DNA of 64,000 nucleotides, from positions 134,397,926 through 134,461,925 of the forward strand of contig OW121854.1 of NCBI GenBank assembly GCA_933228895.1, written 5' to 3'. The notes below the pieces were generated by a model that was given only the letters and a program-made list of their open reading frames with translations, did not search any database and had not been told where the DNA came from. The stretch is from Platycnemis pennipes (lineage: Eukaryota > Arthropoda > Insecta > Odonata > Platycnemididae). Shown here piece by piece: positions 34,546 through 45,187 of the stretch. Position 1 is the stretch's first letter. Each line of letters starts with the position of its first letter. Position numbers and translations under genes: made by a program.

Positions 34546-35657
34546 GTTTTGTTCATTCCCTAATATGAGTTTTTCTTGGTTTTCGTTTGGCTTATCGCTT
34601 GGTGACGAAGAGAATGGACGAAACAGAATGTGGTGAAATAAAGAGCAGCTTAACCAGGCCTCAGCACAAACTTGGGGAATCTGCCAAAGAAGAAGCAAGG
34701 TAAACTGTAATTCCCATTGTAACAAATGACAATTGTTTCAGACTGGTTTTTGCCATTTCTGTTGGTAACATTCAGTGGAGATCTGATAGAAGCCCAACAC
34801 TTGAAATTGGTGGTGTGTTCCTACCCAAGTGACAAAAGAATGTTGAAAAATCTTTTCAAAACCATTTTGAAATCAGTAAGTAGAGAGTTTTTCAAAATTT
34901 TAAAATGATAGAGATTTGTTCCTTCGTATCATGTTCGTATCTTCGTGTTATTTCCCTTAGTAGAACACGTGAGTGGGAAGTTCCTGAAACATTCTTTTGC
35001 ACGAAAATATTTTCATGGCTAATACCCACAGTACATTTACCTACTGATAATACCCACTACCAAAGCAGAGATAGTTATGTGTTTGCCGATATGGCTACGT
35101 GTGGATGCAATCCCTTAGTGAAATTGTTCTCCCCGTTGCTGAATGGGAGAAGATGGTTCTCCCTCCTGAAGTGATGAGGAACATTCTCCTTGCCTGGAGT
35201 GGACTCCTCTTGATAACGGAAGGCATCTCTGGCAGTATATTCATGTGTAATATAAACAATTTTTGGCCACAACTTCCATTCCCAATATATCCTTTATGTT
35301 GCACTATTCCATCAATTTTTGGACACTAATTATTTTCATCTTCGACAGCGATACCTCATCAGGCATAAAAGTCCTCATCCAATTCAACAGCTTTGGTACA
35401 CATTGTTAACTGTCTCCGTACCGTAAACTTGTTATTGGAACTTCTAACGTAGCTTCCCTCTTAATTGTTGTTTGTCTCCTTTCTGATTTTTTAAAACATA
35501 TATTGCCAAAATAGCTAATGAATTTTTAAACGAGTTCCATTTTCAGACCTTGCTAAACAGGAGCATAAAAGATCTACTATTTCTTCATGATGTCATCAAT
35601 TAGTAACCATTAATTAGTTATTGAAAGAAACAAAAATCATAGTTGCTAATGTTAATA
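34546..35657. other. No recognised gene
   Basis: Overlapping frames at 34905-35329 on both strands have no motif. I see nothing. Confidence 0.4.
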
Positions 35658-35806
35658 CAGTCAAGCCTTTTTATAATGAAGTTGAGGGGGTTGAATTTGT
35701 AATAACCAAACTTCATTATGTGTGGACCAGTTTTCCCTAGCCTCTCTTTGACGGAGAACAGCCTTCACTTCGTTATTAACGGGTTTGATATAAGTGGGTT
35801 TGACTG
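35658..35806. mobile_element. pogo/Tc1-mariner-type MITE, TA target duplication
   Basis: 149 bp bounded by TA (35656-35657 and 35807-35808). The ends CAGTCAAGCC and GGTTTGACTG form an imperfect terminal inverted repeat. The interior, with TTATAATGAAGTTG near one end and ACTTCGTTATTAACG near the other, extends the inverted relation. Too short to code. Confidence 0.75.
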
Positions 35807-36399
35807 TAGTAGGTTAAAAATGACCTTTTACATATCAAAGGCGAATACTATTTATTGTGCGAGTTTGCCACTGCAAAGGATTTGTGTTACTTACTAAAAG
35901 CATTTGAATGAACTGGACTTTTATGTAATGAAAGACAACTTTTTAAAAGTTGTAAAAATTGCTAATGGAGTGACTAAGGAAGTTTTTTTATCGCTCCTGT
36001 TCTCAGTTTATTTGGTGTTTTGAGTAATTATTATTTTTGTGGCTGCAGCCAGTTTATTACTTAATTATGTACTTATAACTTTGAATTGTTCACCCTGTAA
36101 CTATGCATATATGCTGGGTGAACTTTTACCGCAATAAATAAATGTGGCCAACAGTAAAATCAATGAAACATCATTCCACACCGTGCATTGGGTGCAGCCT
36201 GAGTGTTTTTAATGTCATTCGCAAGAGACAATGCAGAGCGTTGATGAGGCAGGATCATCTTCCTATTGTGTGTCCAGGGGGGGGATGCTAGAGGGTGTGT
36301 GTGGTACGATGGGGCACTATGGTTGGGGCACTTGGCCGAGGGACATTCTCTTGGAACTAGGTGAAGAGGAGAATTGTGGCGTTGAGTAACCTCTTATAA
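35807..36399. other. No recognised gene
   Basis: AT-rich. A short palindromic TATGCATATATGC lies near 36102. Nothing else seen. Confidence 0.4.
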
Positions 36400-37115
36400 A
36401 ATTTGAGGATTCCTACGAAATCGAGTGGGACTTGCACACACGGAAGTGATACACGTGCAGTTTTCCACAAAATAAAATTTTACTTCAACCCAGGTTTCAA
36501 TGTTCATACATCATCCTCAGGGAACAAATATCGCTGTGTACCGTCAACATACACTTGGTTTGGAGGGGAGGGGGTGATGAGTGGGTGGTGACAGGGGAAG
36601 ATGAGGAAGTGGTGGGTTTTTACTAGGGCTAACGAACTCGTAGTACAAGAAATGCAAACCAGTGGCAGAACAAAAATCGTGTCATTTTGGCGGTCCTCAG
36701 CACTCTCAAAAGAGTGTTATTCCTTGCATGGATGGCGGTCGAGGGAGGTGTCCACACAGTGTGGGTGCGTGGCACAGCCGACCAAGGTTCTTCCAGGCGT
36801 GGGAGGAGGGTGGAAGGGGGGTTCGCGTTCAGGACCTGTTCAGGCGCACTGTTGGAACTTGAGCGAAAGAATTTGAGGTGTTCAGCACAGAAATGTGCGA
36901 GTTTGATTGTTACATATTTCCAATTGTTCTCGGGCGTCTGATTTCTTCCCTTCAACTTGCGTATTTTTACACTTGGGTCACGTAATCTGGGTTGTGATCA
37001 CTCTCCATGACATGTTTCGCCACCATGGACACTTCCCTGTGTAATGCACTTTTTATGTTCACTAAATCTTATTTCGGAATTTCTACCCGTCTCACCTATC
37101 CGAGACTCGAGACAA
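36400..37115 (-). mobile_element. Penelope-like element (PLE-2), 3' part
   Basis: On -, around 37110-37030, RIGETGRNSEIRFSEHKKCI is the second half of a GIY-YIG endonuclease (YIG replaced by RIG, conserved R and E present). It is followed by VHGGETCHGESDHNPDYVT-like residues (in two frames), a long 3' UTR and a hammerhead-like pseudo-LTR segment at 36470-36530. The RT core and the first half of the endonuclease are absent. The left limit is approximate. Confidence 0.7.
36470..36530 (-). ncRNA. Hammerhead-ribozyme-like motif in PLE-2
   Basis: On -, the core elements are in order: CTGAGGA (CUGANGA), then stem II GATGT-ATGA-ACATT, then GAAAC, then a short stem III ACC..GGT and the cleavage-type GTT before G. 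This is the arrangement of the minimal type I hammerheads known from Penelope-like elements. One U between the core and stem II is unpaired. Activity is not shown. Confidence 0.5.
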
Positions 37116-38711
37116 GCGAGACGCTATCTAGCGTTCGAATTCGGAAGTGTGGTGAATTTTGAAGTTGCCGCCATATTCATTTGTGCTAACCTCCCCTCAA
37201 CTGTTTTGTCCCGCCGTCCCCTCCTCCCGCGACTGTAACTTCCGGAGGCATGGCCCTAAGATGGAGAATATAGACTTGCTCAATGAATCTGCAGTTGTTT
37301 CATTTATCACCCGGCCGCACTCCAACTAAGTGTTTAAGAGCAGATACGAAAGGAAGTAGAGGTTGAGGGATAACCCTAATAGCAGTCAGCAGGTACACGT
37401 TGAGATTCAGTGGAGTTGAGCAGCTTTTTGAGATTCAATTTCATTTTCTTCGATTTTATTCTCTATATTATTATACTCGATCCTATTAAATACATTTTTT
37501 TCATAGTTAGATAGTTTTAGCTATATTAGTATTCCATTTTTTTACAGTTTTTAAATGTTTAGTTTAAGGGTTCGCGTGGTGTTATTTCTTACGCATTTCA
37601 TTTCTCTTTTTTTTAACAATTTTCAGTAGCCTTAGGCATTGTTTTATTGTCATTTTAAGTAATCCGTTTTTTTGACCTCTCTAACTTTCAGATTTATACA
37701 TTCAATTTTTAAGTTTCATTTTTATTCTTTTTTTAGTGGGTTAGTTTAGTTCTGTTGCATTAGCTTTGAAAGATCATTTAGTATTATTTGGTCCCGGTGA
37801 GTTAAATTTATTTTTTAGTTGTAATATTTGTGAGTGTTTTTTTGTAGTTGTAACCGATTAGTCTCATTGTGCATCCGTGTTCTCGGGTTAGTAGGTATCG
37901 CTGTTTAGTCTCGAAGTGATTCCTGCGATGGCGACTGGAGGTACCAAATTTTCGCCGAGGGAAAACAATTGCAGTCGGAATTGTTGTGTTCCTCTAACCG
38001 CACCAAACAACACTCCGCTCCTATGCCTAATCCATGGGAGAAAAGTTTCCCAACAAATGAAACGCCGCCACTTTCGCTCTGAGAGAAAATGGGATTCCTT
38101 TCTGCATGGTACAATATTCTCTGGTCTCGACCACGGCGAGGTAAGTTCGAAAACGGTGAGGTGATGGACTCATCGCCCGAGTATGTGACGGAAGACCGAA
38201 AGTTTGCCAGCCCCGAGCAGTAAACGCGATGGCGTCCAGAACGGACCTATATTATTCCTTGCGTGCATTTCAAACGCTCTATTTCATTTCATATCTCTTT
38301 CTCGCCGACTTCCCTCCGGACGCCAAGTATTTCCGCCAAACTTCGCTTCTTCCTCGCATTCTGGCGAAGTCCAGGGATTCACCCGTTGTCCACCTCTTCG
38401 CCTTCTTTCTCTTGTTTGAAAAAGTGAAGAAGTTTATATTATTTAGTAATTATGTTGAGAGCTGCCACTAAATACATAAAAACGGTTCCTTTACCTACTC
38501 TCCCAGAGAATTTTCCTTCAATCAGCAAAATACGGAAAGCGATTGCAGTAGTAGAAGATAGATCTATTCACCTATCATGAGATCAGTTCTAAATCCGCTT
38601 GAATGTCAAAACATAGGTTTCCATGGCGAAAGAGAAGGTATGTCGAGGGTAAAATAAAGCATAAGATTCCTTTACCGTGTATTGGATAAAAATATGTATC
38701 TACTATTACGT
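37116..38711. other. No recognised gene
   Basis: T-rich stretch at 37430-37860 with many TTTTT runs, then GC-richer DNA at 37900-38420 with overlapping frames on both strands but no motif. Confidence 0.4.
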
Positions 38712-38719
38712 ATCATAAC
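38712..38719. repeat. hAT target-site duplication, left
   Basis: ATCATAAC, repeated exactly at 42525-42532. Eight bp is the size expected for hAT insertions. Confidence 0.9.
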
Positions 38720-38984
38720 TAGAGATAGGAAGATTATGCGGACCGCATAATCGCATAATTTTTTAATCTCATCAGAATGCAAATAGTTTGACTTTTTGAG
38801 TACCCTTACGTCATCCCTAGTACAAATTTACTGTGCATAATATCGCATAATCTGACCTGTAATGCAGCATACCACATAATTTGCATTATGCGCGCATAAT
38901 CAGCGTAATTCTCACGCAGCCGGCTTAATTTTTGTTCTAAAAAGCAGTTTTGTGAAAATTTTCAGCATTCAGTTTTGTATTTTT

Positions 38985-40300
38985 TAGACTCTCAGCCAGT
39001 ATGACATTGCATATGAGGATTGTGTCGCTGCAGCATCTGATAGTGTGACATACATGGGTTTATGTGCAAAGCTCTTGCGTGAATTGGTGAATCCGAAACT
39101 TATCCATATCCAGTGCTGGGCACATAAGGCTGACAAGGTGGGCAAAGTTTTCCCTGAAAAGCTACCAAGGCTGAATGAATGAGTGTCAAACACTAAAAGA
39201 TTATTTAAGAACACTAGGAAGAGGAAACACAAGTATATGAAGTTCTTGCAAGACTCATGCATTCAGTAAAGGAGGCAAAACTTTTTCCCCTACCTATTAT
39301 GACAAGATGGGGATCATGGAGGAGGTCTGCTGAATACATGTCTGTGAATGTGGAGGATTTTTGGAATTATGCTCAGAGTATCCCTGATTCCGAATCTCCT
39401 AAGTGAGCAAAATATTTTAAGAAACACTCAAAAGAAGATACTTGCATTATTAAAGCTGAGGCTCTCCTTGTCGTGGACTACTGCACACCTATCTGTAATT
39501 TAATTTTATATTTAGAGGGATCATACCCTGTATCACATGTTTATACTCCAAGGTGAATGAGGTGAGGAAAGTTTTTTCAGTTGTGAAATATGCTAATGGT
39601 ATAAAGGCTGCTTTGTACCCTACAACAAATGCTATTGTTGAAGAAATTTCTTGTAGTCAGAGACTAAATAATCTTCTTGAGAGGTTTAAGTCTGTGTGTG
39701 TTAAATGTTGTGAGATTATTGATAGTCTGCTATCTGGTGACCAAGCAAAGATTTTTTTAAATCCTCTCGTACTCTCTTTGATCCGCAAAGAATAGTTGTA
39801 GGCGGCAGTGAGTCTCAACTTTTAGAAGCCAAAGATGCCATATCTTTACTGGATCCCATGCCACGTGCCAATTTCTTAGTGCTGCATGGGCTCTACAGTG
39901 ATTCTGTCAAGGAATTTACGAAATCCAATGTTCCTAACAAGAAGGGTAAACGATTTGATATAGTTTATGACGCTCTTTTAAGTATGCAAGCAATGAATTC
40001 CGCATTTTCTGCTCTTTGTTTGTCTGTTCTTTTTATTCCTGCTGCTAACGTAGATATAGTGAGAGAGCCTTTTCGGGTTATAATGATATCCTTACACCCA
40101 AAAGAACAAGGTTGACTGCAAAAAATAGAGAAAGTATGGTATGCATATATCTTAATGATGGTATGACATTGGCAATGGGATGTGATGATGTTATGAATAT
40201 CAATAATTCTACAGCAGCCTCTGATTGTGAGACGGCATGCTGCTGGCAAGATTTCAATGATGAAGATCCTGATGACCCCATCCCATGCCCATGGTAATTT
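38985..40300 (+). pseudogene. hAT-like transposase remnant
   Basis: On +, pieces in several frames read NPKLIHIQCWAHKADKVGKV (the CxxH-like region where hAT transposases have a conserved cysteine and histidine), NTRKRKHKYMKFLQD, then PIMTRWGSWRRSAEYMS (the RW motif). A longer frame at 39553-39795 continues with VKYANGIKAALYPTTNAIVEE, and then 39858-40115 with LVLHGLYSDSVKEF. It resembles the CGGBP1-associated hAT group more than Ac or hobo; that is an inference. The C-terminal dimerisation region is not recognisable. Several stops make it non-functional. Confidence 0.65.
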
Positions 40301-40340
40301 ATACTTTTCCATAGGTGATATAAATTGATAAATCTCAGGG

Positions 40341-40352
40341 GTTATAATCAGC
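40341..40352. repeat. Target-site duplication of PLE-3, left
   Basis: GTTATAATCAGC, found again at 42015-42026 immediately after the inserted material. Twelve bp fits Penelope-like insertion. Confidence 0.8.
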
Positions 40353-40866
40353 TTTAATACGAAAAAACACTTGGTTATAATTCCACACTTTATTTCATGA
40401 AGACGACCCGGGTTTCAGCATGTCATGCCATCTTCAGGTACAAATGGGTGGGTGGTTTACACTTATATACCTGTGAGTGGAGGGGGGGGGGGCAACAGGG
40501 GTGAGGGGTTTGGGGAGGGGGGAAGCATGAGTAATGGCCAAGGCTGTTTTTCGAAGGAGGGAGGGGGGGGGGTTAAGGTTGAGAGTCGTGGAGGGATGGT
40601 AGTGTGATATAAAGGAGAGGAGACTGGGAGGGGAACATATGGTCATTACAAAGTTTAGTGGGGCAATTCACAATTTCAAACTGTTCTAAGAAGTCCATTT
40701 TACGCCCCTTGTCAGTACAATGTAAAATCCGAGGTTCAAATTCACACCAATGGTTCTCGTCACATAAATGTTTGGCTATTCCGGAGGATTCGTCATTATT
40801 TAAAAAAACATCGTCTATGTTCTTTCACTCTAATGTTAAAACTTCTCCCAGTTTGTCCAACATATC
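40353..40866 (-). repeat. PLE-3 left arm (inverted pseudo-LTR)
   Basis: On - it holds the end of the GIY-YIG ORF, the C/G-rich 3' UTR and the hammerhead-like segment, then stops at GTATTAAA. Divergence from the right arm begins sharply at 40867 within the word CAACATATC. Confidence 0.88.
40391..40445 (-). ncRNA. Hammerhead-ribozyme-like motif, left arm of PLE-3
   Basis: Reverse complement of the motif described at 41875-41935, with identical core bases (TCTTCAG, GTTTC and GACCCGGGT on +). Confidence 0.55.
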
Positions 40867-41677
40867 AGCAATCCAATAGCAGCGAGTACATAAACTCTCT
40901 GCACCAATCAATCGAGTTCACTTTGGAATACGGTGGACATAACTTTAACTTTTTAGATCTTAACATTGATATTAGTACGGGCAAACACGAGTTTTCAATT
41001 TATCGTAAACCTCGTTTACGGATGTCGTTATTCCAATGAACTCAAACCATCACCGTATTCATAAAACAGCTTCGCTAAAATCAATGGTGAACAGGCTAAC
41101 AAGTATCCCAATGTCCCAGGACAACTTCAATAAGGAATTGAATACCATTAAGTATATTGCCCAACAAAATGGTTTTGACCCAAAACTTATTGGAAAACTT
41201 ATTGAAAGATCTGACAAAAAAACAAGCTATAAATCTTATAACTTCCATTCAAGTTGATATTGACAAACCTTCACGCTGGTGCAAGCTACCATTCATATCT
41301 CATGTCTCATATAAACTATGTAATATAATCCATAATGCCAAAGTGTCATTTTACAATCCTGTGTCATTGGGTAAAATGCTTTTTAATACAAAGGACAAGT
41401 ATGACAATATGCAGAAAAGTGGTGTTTACCAGTTGAAGTGTGATACCTGTAACATTGGATATGTTGGACAAACTGGGAGAAGTTTTAACATTAGAGTGAA
41501 AGAACATAGACGATGTTTTTTTAAATAATGACGAATCCTCCGGAATAGCCAAACATTTATGTGACGAGAACCATTGGTGTGAATTTGAACCTCGGATTTT
41601 ACGTTGTACTGACAAGGGGCGTAAAATGGACTTCTTAGAACAGTTTGAAATTGTGAATTGCCCCACTAAACTTTGTA
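40867..41677 (+). pseudogene. Penelope-like RT C-terminus and GIY-YIG endonuclease
   Basis: The end of the RT appears as SIEFTLEYGGHNFNFLDLNI and HEFSIYRKP, followed by a linker (SNHHRIHKTASLKSMVNRL). The endonuclease contains SGVYQLKCDTCNIGYVGQTG and RVKEHRRC: GVY and YVG replace GIY and YIG, and the conserved arginine and glutamate are present. Three frames are used (40833-41039, 41036-41257, 41157-41528), and the frame after 41528 continues one base out of phase with SSGIAKHLCDENHWCEF and KGRKMDFLEQFEI, the usual end of the domain. The single-base excess is in the T run at 41517-41522. Confidence 0.85.
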
Positions 41678-41969
41678 ATGACCATATGTTCCCCTCCCAG
41701 TCTCCTCTCCTTTATATCACACTACCATCCCTCCACGACTCTCAACCTTAACCCCCCCCCCTCCCTCCTTCGAAAAACAGCCTTGGCCATTACTCATGCT
41801 TCCCCCCTCCCCAAACCCCTCACCCCTGTTGCCCCCCCCCTCCACTCACAGGTATATAAGTGTAAACCACCCACCCATTTGTACCTGAAGATGGCATGAC
41901 ATGCTGAAACCCGGGTCGTCTTCATGAAATAAAGTGTGGAATTATAACCAAGTGTTTTTTCGTATTAAA
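41458..41969 (+). repeat. PLE-3 right arm (pseudo-LTR)
   Basis: Contains the endonuclease C-terminus, a C-rich 3' UTR (41753-41850, quadruplex-capable on -) and the hammerhead-like segment, and ends with TTTTTTCGTATTAAA. Confidence 0.88.
41875..41935 (+). ncRNA. Hammerhead-ribozyme-like motif, right arm of PLE-3
   Basis: Core in order on +: CTGAAGA (41885-41891); stem II GGCAT (41893-41897), loop GAC, ATGCT (41901-41905); GAAA (41906-41909); a loop-less palindromic stem III ACCCGGGT (41909-41916); cleavage-type C at 41917. Stem I can form from AC/GT next to the core, then ATTT/AAAT after an internal loop. A short palindromic stem III is typical of the minimal hammerheads of Penelope-like elements. 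The unpaired U at 41892 is also present in PLE-2. Confidence 0.58.
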
Positions 41970-42014
41970 TATGAAGCAGTTCCACCGAGTAACGCCGGAG
42001 ACAGTGTCATATAT

Positions 42015-42026
42015 GTTATAATCAGC
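42015..42026. repeat. Target-site duplication of PLE-3, right
   Basis: GTTATAATCAGC, matching 40341-40352. Confidence 0.8.
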
Positions 42027-42524
42027 ATTTACTGTGAATGTTTAATTATCCATGTTCATTGCAATGTAATTGTTTTTCTGTTACATTTTATCCAATAAAA
42101 ATGTCAATCCTTAGCTTCAAGGTTTATTTTTCACCATCCAGTTCCTGATTCCTTCAGTAAAAGGTTGGCTTAAATTTGAGTATGCCTCATGAAATATGTA
42201 TTTCTAACAGGTAAATTTCCATTTTGCCTGATGAAACTAAGAATTGATTAAATAATTGAGGGTACCTGATGAGAATGAGGTACACCGGATACGGTTCCAT
42301 AAAATATGCAGAATGGCAAAGGGCATTATGCCTGACGGGATTGTATGCGCGATGGAGGCAATCTCCAAAATGTTGCATAATTTTCATTAAAACGCATAAT
42401 TGCAATTTTTAAGCCCCATATTGTCAGCATAGATATCAGAATTTTGCCGCATAATGGCCGCATAAGTAATCATTATTTGGTCGCATAATAGTGAGTTTCA
42501 AAATGCATAATCTTCCTATCTCTA

Positions 42525-42532
42525 ATCATAAC
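42525..42532. repeat. hAT target-site duplication, right
   Basis: ATCATAAC, matching 38712-38719. Confidence 0.9.
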
Positions 42533-43299
42533 AAAGTGATGAACAAAAAACATTCGCTATCTTCAGGTCTTAAATTGAAAACATCGTATTACCAGACAGT
42601 GACATTACAGCTCAACCACTCCCTAATGATATTAACGGAGCGTTTCAATGGTTTATAAGGATGCAGAAAATATTCAAGATCGCTTTTTGTTAACTTTTTC
42701 AAATGAGAGAAAGAGGGCGAAGAGGCGGGACACGGAGTGAATGCCAGGACCTAGAACCAGAGTGCGGAACAAGGAGTGAGGCCTAGAAGAAAAAGGCAGG
42801 AAAGACGGAGAATGCGGAGTGAAGTTCGGCGAGAACGACATAGTCAAATACACCTAGTCTTAAAGGGAAAAATGTTCTACACCGTCAATGGATTTGTTCG
42901 CTCACTGCAAGAGCGTCAAAGGTGAACGTTGGAAAAGCCGCTAGTGCACAATCCTCCTGCTGGGATAATCAATCAGTGGCACGCTCTCCAGAAATGCGAA
43001 TGAAGTCTCGGGCTAGCGCCTTCTCTCACGTGACCTCGGCCGCAGCTGGAGACCACTTCCGCAGGCTAACACAAGAACTGAGCCCTTCGAATTGTGACCT
43101 TTCCTCGTCCGAATACTGCCCCCACCCCCGTGCTCGCGTTTCCTTCCACAGTCGCCTCTAATAGCAATTCGTTTCCCTCACGATTCGTCGCACGAACACG
43201 AGGTTGCTGGGAAGTGAAACATGGCTCTGCTGGAAATAAATGATGGTTCGAGCGATAGCAGACTTTGGTGTGAAACCACCTCAACTGTGATGACTACAT
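42533..43299. other. No recognised gene
   Basis: GC-richer from 42900 to 43240, with overlapping frames but no motif. Confidence 0.4.
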
Positions 43300-43415
43300 C
43301 GCACTGTCCAAAGTAAGGAAGGATAAGGCCACCAACATCAGTGCACCAGCCGGGATTCAAACCGAGGACCTTTGGGCTGCCAAGCTGACAAGTTGCCAAT
43401 CTGGGCACCGGGGGC
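43300..43415 (-). mobile_element. tRNA-derived SINE fragment
   Basis: On -, a B-box GGTTTGAATCC at 43363-43353 lies ~35 bp after an A-box-like TGGCAACTTGTCAG (43400-43385). No intact tRNA fold, so I read it as a SINE head. Confidence 0.6.
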
Positions 43416-44197
43416 GTGTGTCTTCAAGACGGAACTTCCTCACATAAAATTCTTTCCATTCCGCAATGCATTTCATTTCCCAATGGATTATACGGCGGAA
43501 GAGAAGATGAGCCTAGTCGTAAATAAGGCCTCCTAGATTACCTAGTCGTAAGATAATTTACCTTAAGTAAGTCGTAATAAGATTTACCCAGTCGTAAATA
43601 AGGCCTCGTTAAACTGTCATTCAGTTAATGTTGATGGCAAGTTAATGCGGCGATTGCCGATTAATTTTGTTAGGTGTACAGAGAAAATGAAAGATGAGCG
43701 TATTTGGAAAAATAGAACTTTTCGTACAAGAAGGCGGTTTTCAAGAAAAGAAAAAAAAATATGCTTCGAATTGCAAAACTGAACACAGTGAATGGAGGAT
43801 TGAAGGGTAACGTAAGGAAAGAGCAATTAAATACGAAAACAGCGTTGAACCCGAAGTTTGGTCGGTCTGGGATGGGAAGAAGCCGGTCTTCCACCGGCCA
43901 AAGTGCCGGGAGTCGTACATCTTCAAATAAGCCCGATGTCAAGCGGAATGCCCAAAAAAAAAGGTGACCAGTTCCTTTCCCTAGACCAACTATGCATTCA
44001 TATAAAAACTGGGACCCGAAAAATCACCGAAATTAGCTTTAGCCACACGTACCCAGAGATTTTAAGGCAGACAATCCATTGAGCATGCCAAATTTTCCAA
44101 CCGCAGGACTATAAGACCGTCGTAATAAACAAAGGTTCCAAAACAATCAGATTAACTATTTAGACTGGACTGGGGGGAGGGATGTACTACAAGATAG
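43416..44197. other. No recognised gene; short direct repeats at 43505-43615
   Basis: CCTAGTCGTAA and GTCGTAAATAAGGCCTC recur (43515, 43546, 43595). The + frame at 43761-43967 has no motif. Confidence 0.4.
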
Positions 44198-45035
44198 TGT
44201 AATGGTTCAACCATTACACAATGCTCCCTGGCCCGACCGCATTCCTCCCCCCCCCCTCACACCCTCACCCCACCCCCTCTAGACTCGACCCGTGGAGGAA
44301 GGTGAGACTGAGTGCAAGCGGGAGTGAATGAGTCACCAAACGATCAAGTGAGGTGATATGGGCCTGTGGCCACTGTGGCCTATAACCCCCACTGCAACCC
44401 CCACCCACATCGAGAACCCCCCCCCCCCCCACCCCATCGTCATCCCCGGGGGTATATAAAAGCCGGCAGCAGCAACGCCCGAGAGGAGATTCCCAGAAAG
44501 TGAGCCACGGGCGAAGTTGTGCCCATCGCCAGGGCGGACGAGTTGTGGGAGAGTTCAAGGAAGGCGAGCAACGGGCGAGGCTTGCGCCGTCGTCACCGGG
44601 CCGGACAGGTTGAGGAGATTGTTCGCGGACGACCGGGGAGAGCTCCAGGACGTGGTCGTCGCCGTGAGGCCAATAATGGTGTGTGTTGTATGAATGAAAA
44701 AGTGTGTGCGTCGTCTTCTTCCGCGGGTCGGGAGGCGAGGCTCCCTATCACCCCCATCCCCACCACATTCCTTCCCTACCCTTCATACGTTTCGCCCCGG
44801 CGGTAAAGCCAGGGAGCGCGTAAAAGAACAAAAAAATTGCACAAGGTCGGGAACCCCCCACCCGCTTGCCCTCTCTCAAAGAGGCGTGTATCTTACCTTT
44901 CTCGTACCAGGTGACGCAGTTTGGCGTCGCGGATTTAGAGCGGGAAAGATTCGCGAAGATTTTTTTTATTTTATTTTGCACATGTTTCCTTCGGCCCAAA
45001 AAAATTTCATCCGGGCGGGCCGTTGAACCATTACA
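44198..45035 (+). repeat. 5' LTR of an LTR retrotransposon
   Basis: 838 bp. The ends TGTAATGGTTCAAC (44198) and GTTGAACCATTACA (to 45035) are exact inverted repeats opening with TG and closing with CA. A primer binding site follows two bases downstream. No second LTR was found in the window. Confidence 0.88.
44453..44462 (+). promoter_or_regulatory. LTR TATA box
   Basis: TATATAAAAG inside the LTR, upstream of a GC-rich leader. Transcription would start near 44485-44495, dividing U3 from R. Confidence 0.7.
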
Positions 45036-45037
45036 TC

Positions 45038-45056
45038 TGGCGCCCGAACCCGGGAC
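45038..45056 (+). other. Primer binding site, lysine-tRNA type
   Basis: TGGCGCCCGAACCCGGGAC begins two bases after the LTR. Its first 12 bases equal the PBS for tRNA-Lys(UUU) known from many retroelements; the remainder differs. The tRNA assignment is therefore likely but not certain. Confidence 0.72.
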
Positions 45057-45187
45057 CCGATTGTTGTTTATTGTCGTTAATTTTTCACGTGTGTGAGTGG
45101 CATTTAGTCACGGGAAACGCATGATTGAGGGTTAAGACGGAAGGAAGTTTTATTTCGCATTATTTGGGAATTTGGACTGGCAGTAAA

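Larger units (their letters stand above)
40353..42014 (+). mobile_element. Fold-back Penelope-like element (PLE-3)
   Basis: The left arm 40353-40866 is an inverted copy of the right arm 41458-41969 (about 512 bp, nearly identical). Between them, on +, lies the end of the RT and the start of the GIY-YIG domain (40867-41457). After the right arm, 45 bp (41970-42014) probably represent the start of a tandem unit. The whole is bracketed by the 12-bp duplication. Inverted pseudo-LTR arrangements are known for Penelope-like elements, so this is likely one insertion, not two. Confidence 0.85.
38720..42524 (+). mobile_element. hAT-superfamily DNA transposon, interrupted by a Penelope-like element
   Basis: The terminal inverted repeat is exact over about 20 bp: TAGAGATAGGAAGATTAT at the left and ATAATCTTCCTATCTCTA at the right, flanked by the 8-bp duplication ATCATAAC. 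Subterminal GCATAAT/ATTATGC words are dense within 200 bp of both ends (38735-38910 and 42370-42510), as expected for transposase binding sites. Transposase remnants lie on + at 38985-40300. Removing the nested PLE (40353-42014) leaves an element of roughly 2.1 kb. Confidence 0.9.

Noticed and set aside
40434..40646. 70-codon frame on - (and its twin at 41678-41899 on +)
   Set aside because: It is the C-rich 3' UTR of the Penelope-like element translated by chance; both arms give the same peptide because they are inverted copies.
44198..45035. Solo LTR
   Set aside because: A primer binding site and an intact gag follow directly, so it is the 5' LTR of a truncated element.
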